From Citricoccus sp. CH26A (lineage in GTDB: Bacteria > Actinomycetota > Actinomycetes > Actinomycetales > Micrococcaceae), in contig NZ_AFXQ01000020.1 in NCBI RefSeq assembly GCF_000224415.1, forward strand, positions 1-52,489: a stretch of DNA of 52,489 nucleotides, given 5' to 3'. Shown here in pieces: positions 34,886 through 43,265 of this stretch (position 1 is the stretch's first letter; every line of letters starts with the position of its first letter). The notes below the pieces were generated by a model, which had not been told where the DNA came from, made no database searches, and saw only the letters and a list, made by a program, of their open reading frames with translations. Made by a program: the position numbers and the translations under genes.

Positions 34886-36268
34886 TCAGCCCTTGGCGGC
34901 GGCGGTGCGGCGCAACCGGGTGTTGACGAACTCGCCCATCCCCCAGCGGCCGAGCTCGCGGCCGAAGCCCGAGCGCTTGACACCGCCGAAGGGCAGGCCG
35001 GGCAGCGTGGTGCCGTGCTCGTTGACGTAGGCCATGCCCACCTCGAGGCCGTCCGCGACCTCCTGGGCGCGATCGATGTCCTGGCTCCAGACGGATCCAC
35101 TGAGGCCGAAGCTCACGTCGTTGGCGAGTTCGAGCGCCTCCTCCACGGAGTCCACGCCGTAGACCACGGCCACCGGTCCGAAGATCTCCTCCGAGTAGGC
35201 GTCCATCTCCGGGGTGACCCCGGTCAGCACGGCCGGGGCCATGAAGGCGCCCTCGCCGTCCAGCGGCTGGCCGCCGGTGTGCAGGGTCGCCCCCTGGTCC
35301 ACGGCCTTCTGCACCTGCTGGACCACCGTGTCCCGTGCCGTGACGGAGGACAGTGGCCCGACGGCGGTGCCCTCCTGGGTGGGATCGCCCACCGCGGCCT
35401 TCTCGAAGGTGGACACGACGGTGGCGACGAACTGGTCGAGCTTGTCGTTCGGCACGATCATGCGCTTGGGCGAGTTGCAGGCCTGGCCGGCGTTGGAGAG
35501 CCGCCCCTTCGCTGCCGTCCTGGCCGTCGACTCGACGTCGACGTCGTCCAACACGATCATCGCGTCCGAGCCGCCGAGTTCCAGCACGGCCTTCTTGAGG
35601 TTCTCGGCCGCGGTCTTGGCGACGGCAGTGCCGGCGCGCTCCGAACCGGTGAGCGAGACGCCCTGCACGCGCGGGTCGGCGATCATCGTGGCGACCTGCT
35701 CGTTGGTGGCGTAGACGTTGATGTAGGCGTCCTGAGGGACCCCGGCCTCGTGCAGGATCTGCTCCATCACCGCGGAGGACGCGGCGCAGATGGGGGCGTG
35801 CTTGAGGATGATCGTGTTGCCGGCCATCAGGTTCGGCGCGGCGAACCGGGCCACCTGGTAGTACGGGTAATTCCACGGCATGATGCCCACGAGCGACCCG
35901 AGCGGCGTGGTCTGCACGATCGACTCGACGGCGCCCTGCGGGTCCAGGGTCTCCGTCTCCAGCAGTTCGGGCCCGTGGTCGGCGTACCACTGGTAGATCT
36001 TGCCGGCCAGCTTGGCCTCGCCGATGGCCTGGGGCAGCGGCTTGCCCATCTCGGTGGCTATCAGCCGGCCCAGTTCCTCGGCACGGTCGCGGTAGGCCTG
36101 GGCCACGTCGGCCAGCACCTTCGCCCGGTCCTGTGGGGAGGTCGACCGCCAGCCGTCGTGGGCGGCATGGGAGCGGGCCAGGATCCCCTCGACCTCGCCG
36201 TCCTGCAGGGTGGGGAACTCGCGCTCGATCTGTCCGGTGGTCGGGTTCGTGGTGGTGTACTTGCTCAT
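34886..36268 (-). CDS. NAD(P)-dependent succinate-semialdehyde dehydrogenase-type aldehyde dehydrogenase
   Basis: The 460-residue aldehyde dehydrogenase has the catalytic Glu230 in LELGGSD, the nucleophile Cys264 in GQACNSPKR, and Lys156 in the cofactor region ILKHAP. PWNYPYYQVARFAAPN and EIFGPVAVVYGV are characteristic of the succinate-semialdehyde (GabD/YneI-like) subgroup, which feeds GABA or putrescine breakdown into succinate. The substrate call is by similarity of style only. It is monocistronic, with a convergent small membrane gene downstream. The 5' gap to the thiamine cluster holds its promoter. Confidence 0.92.
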   Translation of the reverse strand: MSKYTTTNPTTGQIEREFPTLQDGEVEGILARSHAAHDGWRSTSPQDRAKVLADVAQAYRDRAEELGRLIATEMGKPLPQAIGEAKLAGKIYQWYADHGPELLETETLDPQGAVESIVQTTPLGSLVGIMPWNYPYYQVARFAAPNLMAGNTIILKHAPICAASSAVMEQILHEAGVPQDAYINVYATNEQVATMIADPRVQGVSLTGSERAGTAVAKTAAENLKKAVLELGGSDAMIVLDDVDVESTARTAAKGRLSNAGQACNSPKRMIVPNDKLDQFVATVVSTFEKAAVGDPTQEGTAVGPLSSVTARDTVVQQVQKAVDQGATLHTGGQPLDGEGAFMAPAVLTGVTPEMDAYSEEIFGPVAVVYGVDSVEEALELANDVSFGLSGSVWSQDIDRAQEVADGLEVGMAYVNEHGTTLPGLPFGGVKRSGFGRELGRWGMGEFVNTRLRRTAAAKG

Positions 36269-36444
36269 CCGTCCACCCTAGGGACCGGTGGGGTGCGGGC
36301 AAAAGGGGTCCGCTCCACGCGGACATGACCATCCCCCGAGGTGGGCCTTCTCCCGCGGGCGCGCCGCTCAGGGGGATCCGCGTGGATCCCCTCGTGCTGC
36401 CGCGACGGCCCGGTCACGAGATGACCCCGCCCGACCCCCGGCAC
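36269..36444. other. Intergenic stretch between the aldehyde dehydrogenase and the thiamine operon
   Basis: This 176-base divergent region must carry the aldehyde dehydrogenase promoter on the minus strand. I see no open frame, repeat or strong hairpin that I would defend. Confidence 0.5.
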
Positions 36445-36450
36445 TAGACT
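36445..36450 (+). promoter_or_regulatory. -10 box of the thiamine operon promoter
   Basis: TAGACT lies 11 bases before the riboswitch, so transcription should start just ahead of its P1 stem. Confidence 0.55.
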
Positions 36451-36460
36451 GAAGGTTCAA

Positions 36461-36545
36461 CGACAGGGGAGCGCCAGGCCGGCGCTGAGAGTGCGCACAC
36501 CGCAGACCCTCGAACCTGCCCGGTTAGCACCGGCGAAGGAAGTCG
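36461..36545 (+). ncRNA. TPP (THI-box) riboswitch
   Basis: All conserved blocks of the thiamine pyrophosphate aptamer are present in order: acaggggagc, then GCTGAGAGTGCG, then GCAGACCCTCGAACCTG, then CCGGTTAG and CGGCGAAGGAAGTCG. The P1 helix is formed by CGAC (36461-36464) with GTCG (36542-36545). It ends 64 bases before the ATG of the binding-protein gene and should lower expression of the thiamine importer when TPP is plentiful. The tctctcctcgg tract downstream may be the anti-ribosome-site partner. Confidence 0.96.
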
Positions 36546-36609
36546 AGCTTTCTCTCCTCGGGTCGGCGCACCCGCCGCCCCGTCCCCTCCAGAGGTATTG
36601 GAGGAACTC

Positions 36610-37722
36610 ATGCACCACCTTTCCGCAGCGCCCACCAGCAGACACCGTGCCCGTGGCGCCCTCGCGGCCCTGGGCATCGCCGCGCTGGCCCTGACCGGCT
36701 GCTCGGTCGCGGACCAGTCCGGCGCGGGCAACGGCACGACGCCGGCCACCACCGACGGCGCGAGCGGCGCCTCGGGAGCCGGCACCGGTGGCACCGTGAC
36801 CGTGATGACCCACGACTCCTTCAACATCACCGAGGAGCAGATCGCCGCCTTCGAGCAGGAGTCCGGCTACGAGCTCACCACCACCGCCCCGGGCGACGCC
36901 GGCACCCTGGTCAACCAGTTGATCCTGTCCAAGGACAATCCCACCGTGGACGCGGTCTACGGCATCGACAACCTCTCGGCCCAGCGCGTCATCGACGAGG
37001 GCATCGTCGCCGAGTACGCCTCCGGGGCACTGCCGGAGTCCGCCCAGGACCTGGTCGTCCAGGACCGGCTGACCCCCATCGACCAGGGCCAGGTCTGCGT
37101 CAACGTGGACGGGGAATGGTTCACGGAGAACGACCTCGCCGCGCCGACCACCCTGGAGGACCTGGCCCGGCCCGAGTACGCGAAGCTGTTCGTCACCACC
37201 AACCCGGTCACCTCCTCCCCCGGCCTGGCCTTCCTGGCCGCCACCGTCACCGAGAAGGGCGAGGACGGCTGGCAGGACTACTGGCAGCGGCTGCTCGCAG
37301 GCGGCACCAAGGTCGCCGCCGGCTGGTCGGACGCCTACTACTCCGACTTCTCCGCCGGCGAGGGCCAGGGTGCCTACCCGCTGGTGCTCAGCTACTCGTC
37401 CTCCCCCGCCTTCGCCCCGGCCACCGGGGTCGTCGAGGACACCTGCACCACCCAGGTCGAGTACGCCGGCGTCGTCGAGGGCGCGAAGAACCCGGAGGGC
37501 GCGCGGGCGTTCATCGACTTCCTGCTCGCCGAGGACTTCCAGGCCTCGCTGCCGGAGAACATGTTCATGTACCCGGTGGACGAGTCCCTCGAGCTGCCGG
37601 CCGAGTGGGCGCAGAACGCCACCCTCGCTGAGGACCCGATCGAGGCGGACCTGCGGCAGATCGCCGAGAAGCGCGAGACCTGGCGCGAGGACTGGAACGC
37701 GCTCTACGAGGCAGCGAGCTGA
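36610..37722 (+). CDS. thiB: Thiamine ABC transporter substrate-binding lipoprotein (ThiB type)
   Basis: The 370-residue exported lipoprotein has a signal peptide with lipobox LTGC, giving lipidated Cys31, then a Gly/Thr/Ala linker and the binding domain (VTVMTHDSFNITEEQIAAFE, PVTSSPGLAFLAATV, GWSDAYYSDFSAGEG). These are the ThiB/TbpA blocks that bind thiamine or its phosphates. GGAGG precedes ATG 36610 by 5 bases, and the ATG at 36598 lies ahead of that site. It is first in the riboswitch-controlled operon with permease and ATPase genes following. Confidence 0.95.
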   Translation: MHHLSAAPTSRHRARGALAALGIAALALTGCSVADQSGAGNGTTPATTDGASGASGAGTGGTVTVMTHDSFNITEEQIAAFEQESGYELTTTAPGDAGTLVNQLILSKDNPTVDAVYGIDNLSAQRVIDEGIVAEYASGALPESAQDLVVQDRLTPIDQGQVCVNVDGEWFTENDLAAPTTLEDLARPEYAKLFVTTNPVTSSPGLAFLAATVTEKGEDGWQDYWQRLLAGGTKVAAGWSDAYYSDFSAGEGQGAYPLVLSYSSSPAFAPATGVVEDTCTTQVEYAGVVEGAKNPEGARAFIDFLLAEDFQASLPENMFMYPVDESLELPAEWAQNATLAEDPIEADLRQIAEKRETWREDWNALYEAAS

Positions 37723-37753
37723 TCGGCCTGCCCCGCCGGACAGGACGCGACGG

Positions 37754-39562
37754 ATGAGCCTGGTCCCGGGAGACCCGGCCCTGGTCCCGACGCCGGCCCC
37801 CACCCGGGTGCCGGCGCCCGGTCAGGCCCCGGACACCGGAACCGCCCTGCCGGGCGGTGACCGAGCCGACGTCGTGCCCGGACGGTGGAGGCGTGCCGCC
37901 GGCCCGGTGGGCCGGGGGCTGGTGTGGGCGGTGGTCGCCGCCGTCCCGCTGGCGTTCCTGGCGGTGTTCTTCCTGTGGCCCGTCGGGTCGATGCTGGCCC
38001 GCGGCGTGACGGACGCCGCCGGGCAGCTCGACCTCAGCGCGTTCGCCGAGGTGCTGGCCGAGTCGCGCACGTGGCGGCTCGTGGGGCAGACGCTGGGACT
38101 GGCCGTGGCCGGAACGCTGGGATCGCTGCTGCTGGGGTTGCCCGGGGCGTACGTCCTGTACCGGTGCCGGTTCCCCGGGCGGAACCTGCTGCGCGGGTTG
38201 TCCACGGTGCCCTTCGTGCTGCCGACGGTGGTGGTGGGCACCGCGTTCCGGGCCCTGCTGGCCGAGAACGGGCCGCTGGGGTTCCTGGGGCTGGACCAGA
38301 CGCTCACGGCCGTCGTGCTGGCGATGGTGTTCTTCAACTTCTCGGTGGTGGTGCGCCAGGTCGGGGCCCTGTGGTCCACGCTGGACCCGCGCACCGGGGA
38401 GGCCGCCCGGATGCTCGGGGCCTCTCCGTGGCGGACGTTCGTGACCGTCACCGTCCCGGCGCTGGGGCCGGCGATCGCCTCGGCCGGGTCGCTGGTGTTC
38501 CTGTTCTGCTCCACGGCGTTCGGGATCGTGCAGACCCTGGGCCGGCCGGGCGTGGGCACCCTGGAGACCGAGATCTACATCCAGACGACGGCGTTCCTGG
38601 ACCTGCGCACGGCGGCGGTGTTCTCCACGCTGCAGTTCGTGGTGGTGATCCTGGCGGTGACGCTGGCGAACCGGTTCCGCGCCGGGACGGAGACGGCACT
38701 GCGGTTGCGCGAGCCGACGTCCCACCCGCTGCGGCGCGGTGACGCGGTGCCGTTCGCGGTGACGATGCTGACCGTGGTGCTGCTGATCGCCGCGCCGATC
38801 GTGGCGCTGGTGGCGCGGTCCTTCCAGTCCTCCCAGGGGTGGGGGCTGCGCAACTACGAGCTCCTCGGTTCCAGCGCCGGGTCCGGGTTCGCCGGCGGGA
38901 CCACGGTGCTGCAGGCCCTGGAGCACTCGGTGAAGATCGCCCTGGACGCCACGGTCATCACGCTGGTGGTCGGGGTGCCGCTGGCGCTGCTGCTGACCCG
39001 GCCGGTGCGCTCGCGGTGGGCGGCGCGGGCCCAGCGGTTGTTCGACGCGGCGATCATGCTGCCGCTGGGGGTGTCCGCGGTGACGGTGGGCTTCGGGTTC
39101 GTGGTGTCCCTCGTGGCCTCCGCCCCGCAGTTGGCGTACTCGGGGGCGCTGGTGCCGCTGGCCCAGGCCGTGGTCGCGCTGCCGCTCGTCGTCCGCTCGC
39201 TGGTGCCGGTGCTGCGGGCCGTGGACCCGCGGCTGCGGGAGGCCGCGGCCGTGCTGGGTGCCCCTCCCGGGCGGGTGCTGCGGACCGTGGACGGGCCGTT
39301 CCTGGTGCGCGGGCTCGGGCTGGCCGCAGGGTTCGCGTTCGCGGTGTCCCTGGGCGAGTTCGGGGCGACGACGTTCCTGGCCTCCCCCGACTACCAGACC
39401 CTGCCGGTGCTCATCGTGCGCCTGCTGGGCCGGCCCGGGGAGGACAACTACGGGATGGCGATGGCCGGGTCGGTGATCCTGGCGGTGCTGACCGCGACGG
39501 TGATGCTGGTGTGTGAGCGGTTGCGCCCGCGGGGCGCGGCCGGGACGGGAGCGGGGTTCTGA
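37754..39562 (+). CDS. thiP: Thiamine ABC transporter permease, two fused permease domains (ThiP type)
   Basis: The 602-residue membrane protein has two ABC permease domains in one chain, each ending in the ATPase-contact motif: EAARMLGASPWRTFVTVTVP in the first half and EAAAVLGAPPGRVLRTVDGP in the second. About twelve helices are predicted. The first 45 residues are a Pro-rich cytoplasmic extension not usual in ThiP (about 530 residues). ATG 37754 is 31 bases after thiB; the stop shares one base with the start of the ATPase gene (TGATG). Confidence 0.94.
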   Translation: MSLVPGDPALVPTPAPTRVPAPGQAPDTGTALPGGDRADVVPGRWRRAAGPVGRGLVWAVVAAVPLAFLAVFFLWPVGSMLARGVTDAAGQLDLSAFAEVLAESRTWRLVGQTLGLAVAGTLGSLLLGLPGAYVLYRCRFPGRNLLRGLSTVPFVLPTVVVGTAFRALLAENGPLGFLGLDQTLTAVVLAMVFFNFSVVVRQVGALWSTLDPRTGEAARMLGASPWRTFVTVTVPALGPAIASAGSLVFLFCSTAFGIVQTLGRPGVGTLETEIYIQTTAFLDLRTAAVFSTLQFVVVILAVTLANRFRAGTETALRLREPTSHPLRRGDAVPFAVTMLTVVLLIAAPIVALVARSFQSSQGWGLRNYELLGSSAGSGFAGGTTVLQALEHSVKIALDATVITLVVGVPLALLLTRPVRSRWAARAQRLFDAAIMLPLGVSAVTVGFGFVVSLVASAPQLAYSGALVPLAQAVVALPLVVRSLVPVLRAVDPRLREAAAVLGAPPGRVLRTVDGPFLVRGLGLAAGFAFAVSLGEFGATTFLASPDYQTLPVLIVRLLGRPGEDNYGMAMAGSVILAVLTATVMLVCERLRPRGAAGTGAGF

Positions 39563-40509
39563 TGGGTGTCGAGACAGAGCGGGCGCTGGTGTGCGAGGGC
39601 GTGTCCGTGGCCTACCCGAACGGGTTCGTGGCGGTGCAGGACGTGGACCTGGCCGTCGACGCCGGCGAGATCGTCGCGCTGCTGGGCGCCTCGGGCTCGG
39701 GCAAGTCGACGCTGCTGCGCGGGATCGCCGGGCTGGAGAGGGTGTCCGCCGGAACCGTGTGGATGCGCGGCCGGCGGATGAACCAGGTGCCCGTGCACGA
39801 ACGTGAGTGCGGGATGGTGTTCCAGGACGGGCAGCTGTTCCCGCACCGGTCGGTGGCCCGGAACATCGGCTACGGATTGGAGACCTCGGGGCTGAGCCGG
39901 GCCGAGCGGCGGGCACGCGTGGACGAGATGCTGAGGCTCGTGGGACTGGAGGGCTACGGGAACCGCGCCGTGCAGACGCTCTCCGGCGGCCAGGCCCAGC
40001 GCGTGGCCCTGGCCCGGTCCCTGGCGACCCGGCCGCGGCTGCTGCTGCTGGACGAGCCGCTGTCCGCCCTGGACCGGGCGCTGCGCGAACGCCTGGCCGT
40101 GGACCTGCGCAGGATCCTGACGAGCACGGGGACGACCGCCGTGTACGTGACCCATGACCACGCCGAGGCCTTCACCGTGGCGGACCGGATCGCCGTGATG
40201 GGCGAGGGCCGGGTGCTGACGGTGGGGACGCGGGCGGAACTCCTCGGTGTCGCGGAGGGCGCGGCGGACTCCCCCGGGGGCAGTACCAGGACGACAGCGG
40301 GGGCCGGGTCCGCGGATGGCCGGTCCGCGCTGGCCCCGGACGCGGGTGCCGCCGGAGTGGCCGAGGTGCTCGGCAGCCGCGGGCGACTGCTCGGGGTGGT
40401 GCTGCGCCCCACGGACGCCGGCGCCGTCGTCGAACTGCTCGCCACCGAGGTGGAGGTGCCCGGCCTGCGGGCCGAGCCCGGTGCCGAGGTGCTGTTGCGG
40501 GTGGGGTGA
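39562..40509 (+). CDS. ABC transporter ATP-binding protein of the thiamine importer
   Basis: The 315-residue ATPase has Walker A GASGSGKST (42-50), Q-loop FQDGQLFPHRS, signature LSGGQAQRVALARS, Walker B LLLLDEPLSALD and the H-loop THDHAEAF. A C-terminal extension of about 95 residues (from DSPGGSTRTTAGAG on) resembles a degenerate TOBE-like regulatory domain; E. coli ThiQ lacks one, so this is closer to the iron/molybdate/spermidine ATPase type serving ThiB-ThiP. It overlaps thiP by one base. No gene symbol is given because the length differs from classical ThiQ. Confidence 0.93.
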   Translation: MGVETERALVCEGVSVAYPNGFVAVQDVDLAVDAGEIVALLGASGSGKSTLLRGIAGLERVSAGTVWMRGRRMNQVPVHERECGMVFQDGQLFPHRSVARNIGYGLETSGLSRAERRARVDEMLRLVGLEGYGNRAVQTLSGGQAQRVALARSLATRPRLLLLDEPLSALDRALRERLAVDLRRILTSTGTTAVYVTHDHAEAFTVADRIAVMGEGRVLTVGTRAELLGVAEGAADSPGGSTRTTAGAGSADGRSALAPDAGAAGVAEVLGSRGRLLGVVLRPTDAGAVVELLATEVEVPGLRAEPGAEVLLRVG

Positions 40510-40536
40510 CGTGACGGCCCGGTGGCCGCGCCCGAC

Positions 40537-40542
40537 TACGCT
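40537..40542 (+). promoter_or_regulatory. -10 box of a probable leaderless promoter (ElaA-like gene)
   Basis: TACGCT lies 6 bases ahead of GTG 40549 and matches the arrangement at 34456-34468. Confidence 0.5.
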
Positions 40543-40548
40543 GACCAC

Positions 40549-41007
40549 GTGCCCTTTGCCCTGGAGACCCGTGATGCCGGCAGCATCACGGCCGTCGAGC
40601 TCTACGCCCTGCTGCGCCTGCGGACCGATGTGTTCGTCGTGGAGCAGGACTGCCCCTACCCCGAGCTCGACGGCCGGGACCTGCACGAGGGCACCCTGCA
40701 CGTCTGGGCCCACGAGGGCGGCGACGTGCTCGGGACGATCCGCGTCCTGGACGTCCACGGCACCACCCCGGCCATCGGTCGCGTGGCCACCGCCCCGGTG
40801 GCGCGGGGCCGCGGCGTCGCCGGCCGGTTGATCCGCCATGGCATCAGCCTGTGCCGGCCGGACGCCGTCATCCACCTGCACGCCCAGGCACACCTGGAGG
40901 GCTGGTACGAAGGCTTCGGCTTCCGGCGCGCGGGAGATCCCTACGACGAGGATGGGATCCCGCACGTGCCCATGTGGCGCATCCCCGCCAACGGCTCGGG
41001 ACTATAG
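40549..41007 (+). CDS. GNAT-family acetyltransferase, ElaA-like
   Basis: The 152-residue protein matches ElaA along its length: ELYALLRLRTDVFVVEQDCP, YPELDGRDLH, IGRVATAPVARGRGVAGRLI (acetyl-CoA loop R-G-x-G-x-A), HLHAQAHLEGWYEGFGF and YDEDGIPHVPM. Its acceptor substrate is unknown. I chose GTG 40549 because the length then equals ElaA (about 153) and the TACGCT box is six bases upstream; the GTG at 40522 would give a 161-residue protein without a ribosome site. It follows the thiamine operon but has its own promoter. Confidence 0.9.
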   Translation: MPFALETRDAGSITAVELYALLRLRTDVFVVEQDCPYPELDGRDLHEGTLHVWAHEGGDVLGTIRVLDVHGTTPAIGRVATAPVARGRGVAGRLIRHGISLCRPDAVIHLHAQAHLEGWYEGFGFRRAGDPYDEDGIPHVPMWRIPANGSGL

Positions 41008-41033
41008 ACGGACCAGAGGAGTGGCAGCGCCGG

Positions 41034-41310
41034 TCAGTCCGCGGTCACGGCGGCGCGGCCACCGCGCCCGGCCCGGCCGGTGAGCCAGGTCAGCGGCAGC
41101 AGCAGGATCAGGGCCAGGAATCCGGCCAGCACGACGGTGACCACCGCGGCGGAGTCCCCGAAGTTCGCCACGGCCACCAGCGTGGCCACGCCCATGTTGC
41201 GCTGGGAGGCGGAGATGCCCACGATCGGGCCGACCCCGGGCTTCATGGTCCCCAGAGCCCACCCGGCCGCAAGGTTGGCCAGGGTGAACAGCACGATGGC
41301 CAGGTGTTCC
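41034..41310 (-). pseudogene. C-terminal remnant of a BASS-type (bile acid:Na+ symporter family) transporter
   Basis: Only the last three or so membrane helices remain: LAIVLFTLANLAAGWALG, then the family block GISASQRNMGVATLVAVANF, then VVLAGFLALILLLPLTWLTG and the stop. The preceding part of the frame (41311-41495) is Arg/His-rich and merely antisense to the next remnant. A complete member has about 300 residues; some 85 are left and no start is visible, so the gene is broken at its 5' side near 41310-41340. Confidence 0.72.
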
Positions 41311-41339
41311 CGGACGCCGTGGGCCTGCGCCCGGACTGA

Positions 41340-41492
41340 CGGGAGAACCTGAGGGAGACCGGGCTCGGCGCGAACTTCTGGACGGTCGCCGACGAGGGCC
41401 GGCTCGAGCTGACCGGCGAGGTCACCCCGTGGATCCACAACGTGCTGCGCGGCTTCGCCCGGATGCCGTTGCGGTTGGTGCCGAACAACTGA
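41340..41492 (+). pseudogene. C-terminal remnant of an unidentified protein
   Basis: The plus strand reads RENLRETGLGANFWTVADEG, then RLELTGEVTPWIHNVLRGFA and a stop at 41490-41492. The peptide looks like genuine protein sequence (Trp-containing, good codon use) but has an in-frame stop at 41337 and no start codon. It begins at the same point where the transporter remnant on the other strand begins. The family is not recognised. Confidence 0.55.
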
Positions 41493-41510
41493 CACCCGGC
41501 GTCGCCCGAC

Positions 41511-41547
41511 GAGAAGGCCGCACTCCCCACGGGAGTGCGGCCTTCTC
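41511..41547. terminator. Perfect 17-bp hairpin, bidirectional terminator
   Basis: Arms 41511-41527 and 41531-41547 are fully complementary with a 3-base loop (cac). It serves the ends of the remnant at 41492 and of the alcohol dehydrogenase at 41571. Confidence 0.92.
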
Positions 41548-41570
41548 CGTGCTACCTCACTCGCACGTCC

Positions 41571-42527
41571 TCACTCGTACATCGCGATGAACCGGCCGAT
41601 CACGCCGCCCTGGCGCAACTTGTCGATCGCCTCGGGGATCTCGGCGTGGGAGATGTGGTTGATCGGCGGGGTGAGCTGGCCGGAGCGCATCAGCTCGTAG
41701 ATGCCCGCCAGGTCCTCCTTGGTGCCGGACTTCGAGCCCTTGATGCTCAGCTGGTTGACGATCAGCGGGTAGGTGTTGATCGTCGACTCCAGCCGGCCCA
41801 TGCCGACCTGCACGAGCGTGCCGAACTCCGCCAGCGTCTCGAGCGCGGCGGCGGTGGTGGTGCCGAAGCCGGCATAGTCCACGATCAGCTCCAGGCCCTT
41901 GTCCTTGAAGGCGTCGATCGAGTCGGCCACCCCGGCCAGTCCGATCTCGTCGGCCAGCTTCTGGGTCTCGGGGTTGATCTCGGCGCCGTAGACCTCCGCG
42001 CCCGTCAGTGCGGCCACCCGGGCGCCGATGTAACCCAGCCCGCCCAGGCCGATCACGCCGACCTTCATGCCCTTCTTCGCCCCGCCCACCGTCATGATCG
42101 CGTGGTAGGAGGTCAGGCCGGCGTCGGTGGCCATGGCCCCGAGGTCAAAGGGGACCTCGTCCGGCAGGGCGACGAGGTTGTCGTCCGTCGCACGCAGCTT
42201 GGGGGCGAAGCCGCCGTCCCACTTCCCGTAGCCGAGCGCGTCGCCGTCGGACATCACCGGGGCCAGGCCCACGCGGTCCCCGACCTTGCAGTGTTCCATG
42301 CCCTCGCCGACCTGGCTGATCACGCCGGCCGACTCGTGGCCCATGGTGCGCGGCAGGCCGTGCTGGAACAGTGCCATCCAGCCGGGATCGTCGATGGTGG
42401 TGACGTCCGAGTGGCACACCCCGGAGGCCTTGACGTCCACGACCACCTCACCGGGGCCGGCGGTCGGCTCCGGGACCTCGTTGAGCTCCAACGGCTGGTC
42501 CGTTCCCACGAATTGCCAGGCCTTCAT
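41571..42527 (-). CDS. Zinc-family (medium-chain) alcohol dehydrogenase lacking the structural zinc loop
   Basis: The 318-residue protein has the N-terminal GroES-like fold with GVCHSD (Cys38, His39) and GHESAG (His64, Glu65), then the Rossmann domain with VIGLGGLGYIGA. The usual four-cysteine structural zinc loop after GDRVG is absent (VGLAPVMSDGDALGYGKWDG), and the place of the third catalytic zinc ligand, normally Cys, reads ATD135AGLTSY. It may use Asp as a ligand. NAD(P) preference and substrate are unknown. ATG 42527 follows AGAGG at 8 bases; the ATG further upstream lacks a site. Confidence 0.9.
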   Translation of the reverse strand: MKAWQFVGTDQPLELNEVPEPTAGPGEVVVDVKASGVCHSDVTTIDDPGWMALFQHGLPRTMGHESAGVISQVGEGMEHCKVGDRVGLAPVMSDGDALGYGKWDGGFAPKLRATDDNLVALPDEVPFDLGAMATDAGLTSYHAIMTVGGAKKGMKVGVIGLGGLGYIGARVAALTGAEVYGAEINPETQKLADEIGLAGVADSIDAFKDKGLELIVDYAGFGTTTAAALETLAEFGTLVQVGMGRLESTINTYPLIVNQLSIKGSKSGTKEDLAGIYELMRSGQLTPPINHISHAEIPEAIDKLRQGGVIGRFIAMYE

Positions 42528-42695
42528 GCCATCAACCTCTTTCCACACTGAACTGCGGGGCGATGTCCGTCCCGGCGTCGCCCTCGTCGGCGGCGCACAC
42601 GGCCAGCGTAGACCCGGGTGAGGTGGCGGATCTGGGGCCTCCGCTACCGGCGCAACCCTGCCCCGGTCCCCGCTCCGATCATCCCGGGGCGAGGG

Positions 42696-43262
42696 TCAGG
42701 GCGCGGGGACGACCTCGGCCAGGCTGGCGGCACCCTCCCCGGCGGGGGCCTCCAGGTGCAGCTGCACCCGCTCGCCGCCCTCGGCGGTGAACGCCGTGTT
42801 GACCACGTCCCGCCCGCACCGCAGACGACTGGCGGAGACCTCGAGGTCGTCCACCGTCAACCGGTAGCGCATCCAGCCGTGGCCGGCGCAGGCGGCGTGG
42901 ACCACGTAGGTCACCCCGGCCTCGGCCGGGGTCAACGTGGCGGCGACGACGCGGTGTTCGGAGCCCTCGGCCACGGCGATGGCGTCCTGGCGCCGCTCAC
43001 TGACGGTGAACTCCTCCCCCGCCGCGCCCGGAGCCCCGTCGGCGCCCGGGTCGGGGGTGGTCTGCCCGCTCGCGACGGGGGTGGCGGGGGTGGCGGCGTC
43101 ACCGGGACGGGTGGGCGTGGCGGCCTGGGGCGAGGCCACGGAGCAGGCGACCAGCAGGGCGCCGGCCGCGGCGAGTCCCAGGATCGTGGGCAGCGCGCGC
43201 ACCCGGCCACGCCGCAGACCGGGAGTCAGTCCGCCTGCACCGGCGCCCGGGCCCGCGTCCAT
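42696..43262 (-). CDS. Lipoprotein, hypothetical
   Basis: The 188-residue protein has a hydrophobic segment ending in a lipobox, AAAGALLVACSVA, with the lipidated Cys near residue 40. A Thr/Pro/Ala/Gly-rich linker (TPATPVASGQTTPDPGADG) leads to a beta-rich C-terminal domain containing two further cysteines (HAACAGHGWMRY and RLRCGRDVV). The family is not recognised. GGGAG precedes the ATG and overlaps the end of the upstream secreted gene, whose stop is three bases away, so the two are one transcription unit. Confidence 0.8.
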   Translation of the reverse strand: MDAGPGAGAGGLTPGLRRGRVRALPTILGLAAAGALLVACSVASPQAATPTRPGDAATPATPVASGQTTPDPGADGAPGAAGEEFTVSERRQDAIAVAEGSEHRVVAATLTPAEAGVTYVVHAACAGHGWMRYRLTVDDLEVSASRLRCGRDVVNTAFTAEGGERVQLHLEAPAGEGAASLAEVVPAP

Positions 43263-43265
43263 GGC

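Noticed and set aside
36461-36545. The leader hairpins read as an ordinary terminator
   Set aside because: The ordered conserved blocks of the TPP aptamer and the thiamine importer downstream fit a riboswitch much better.
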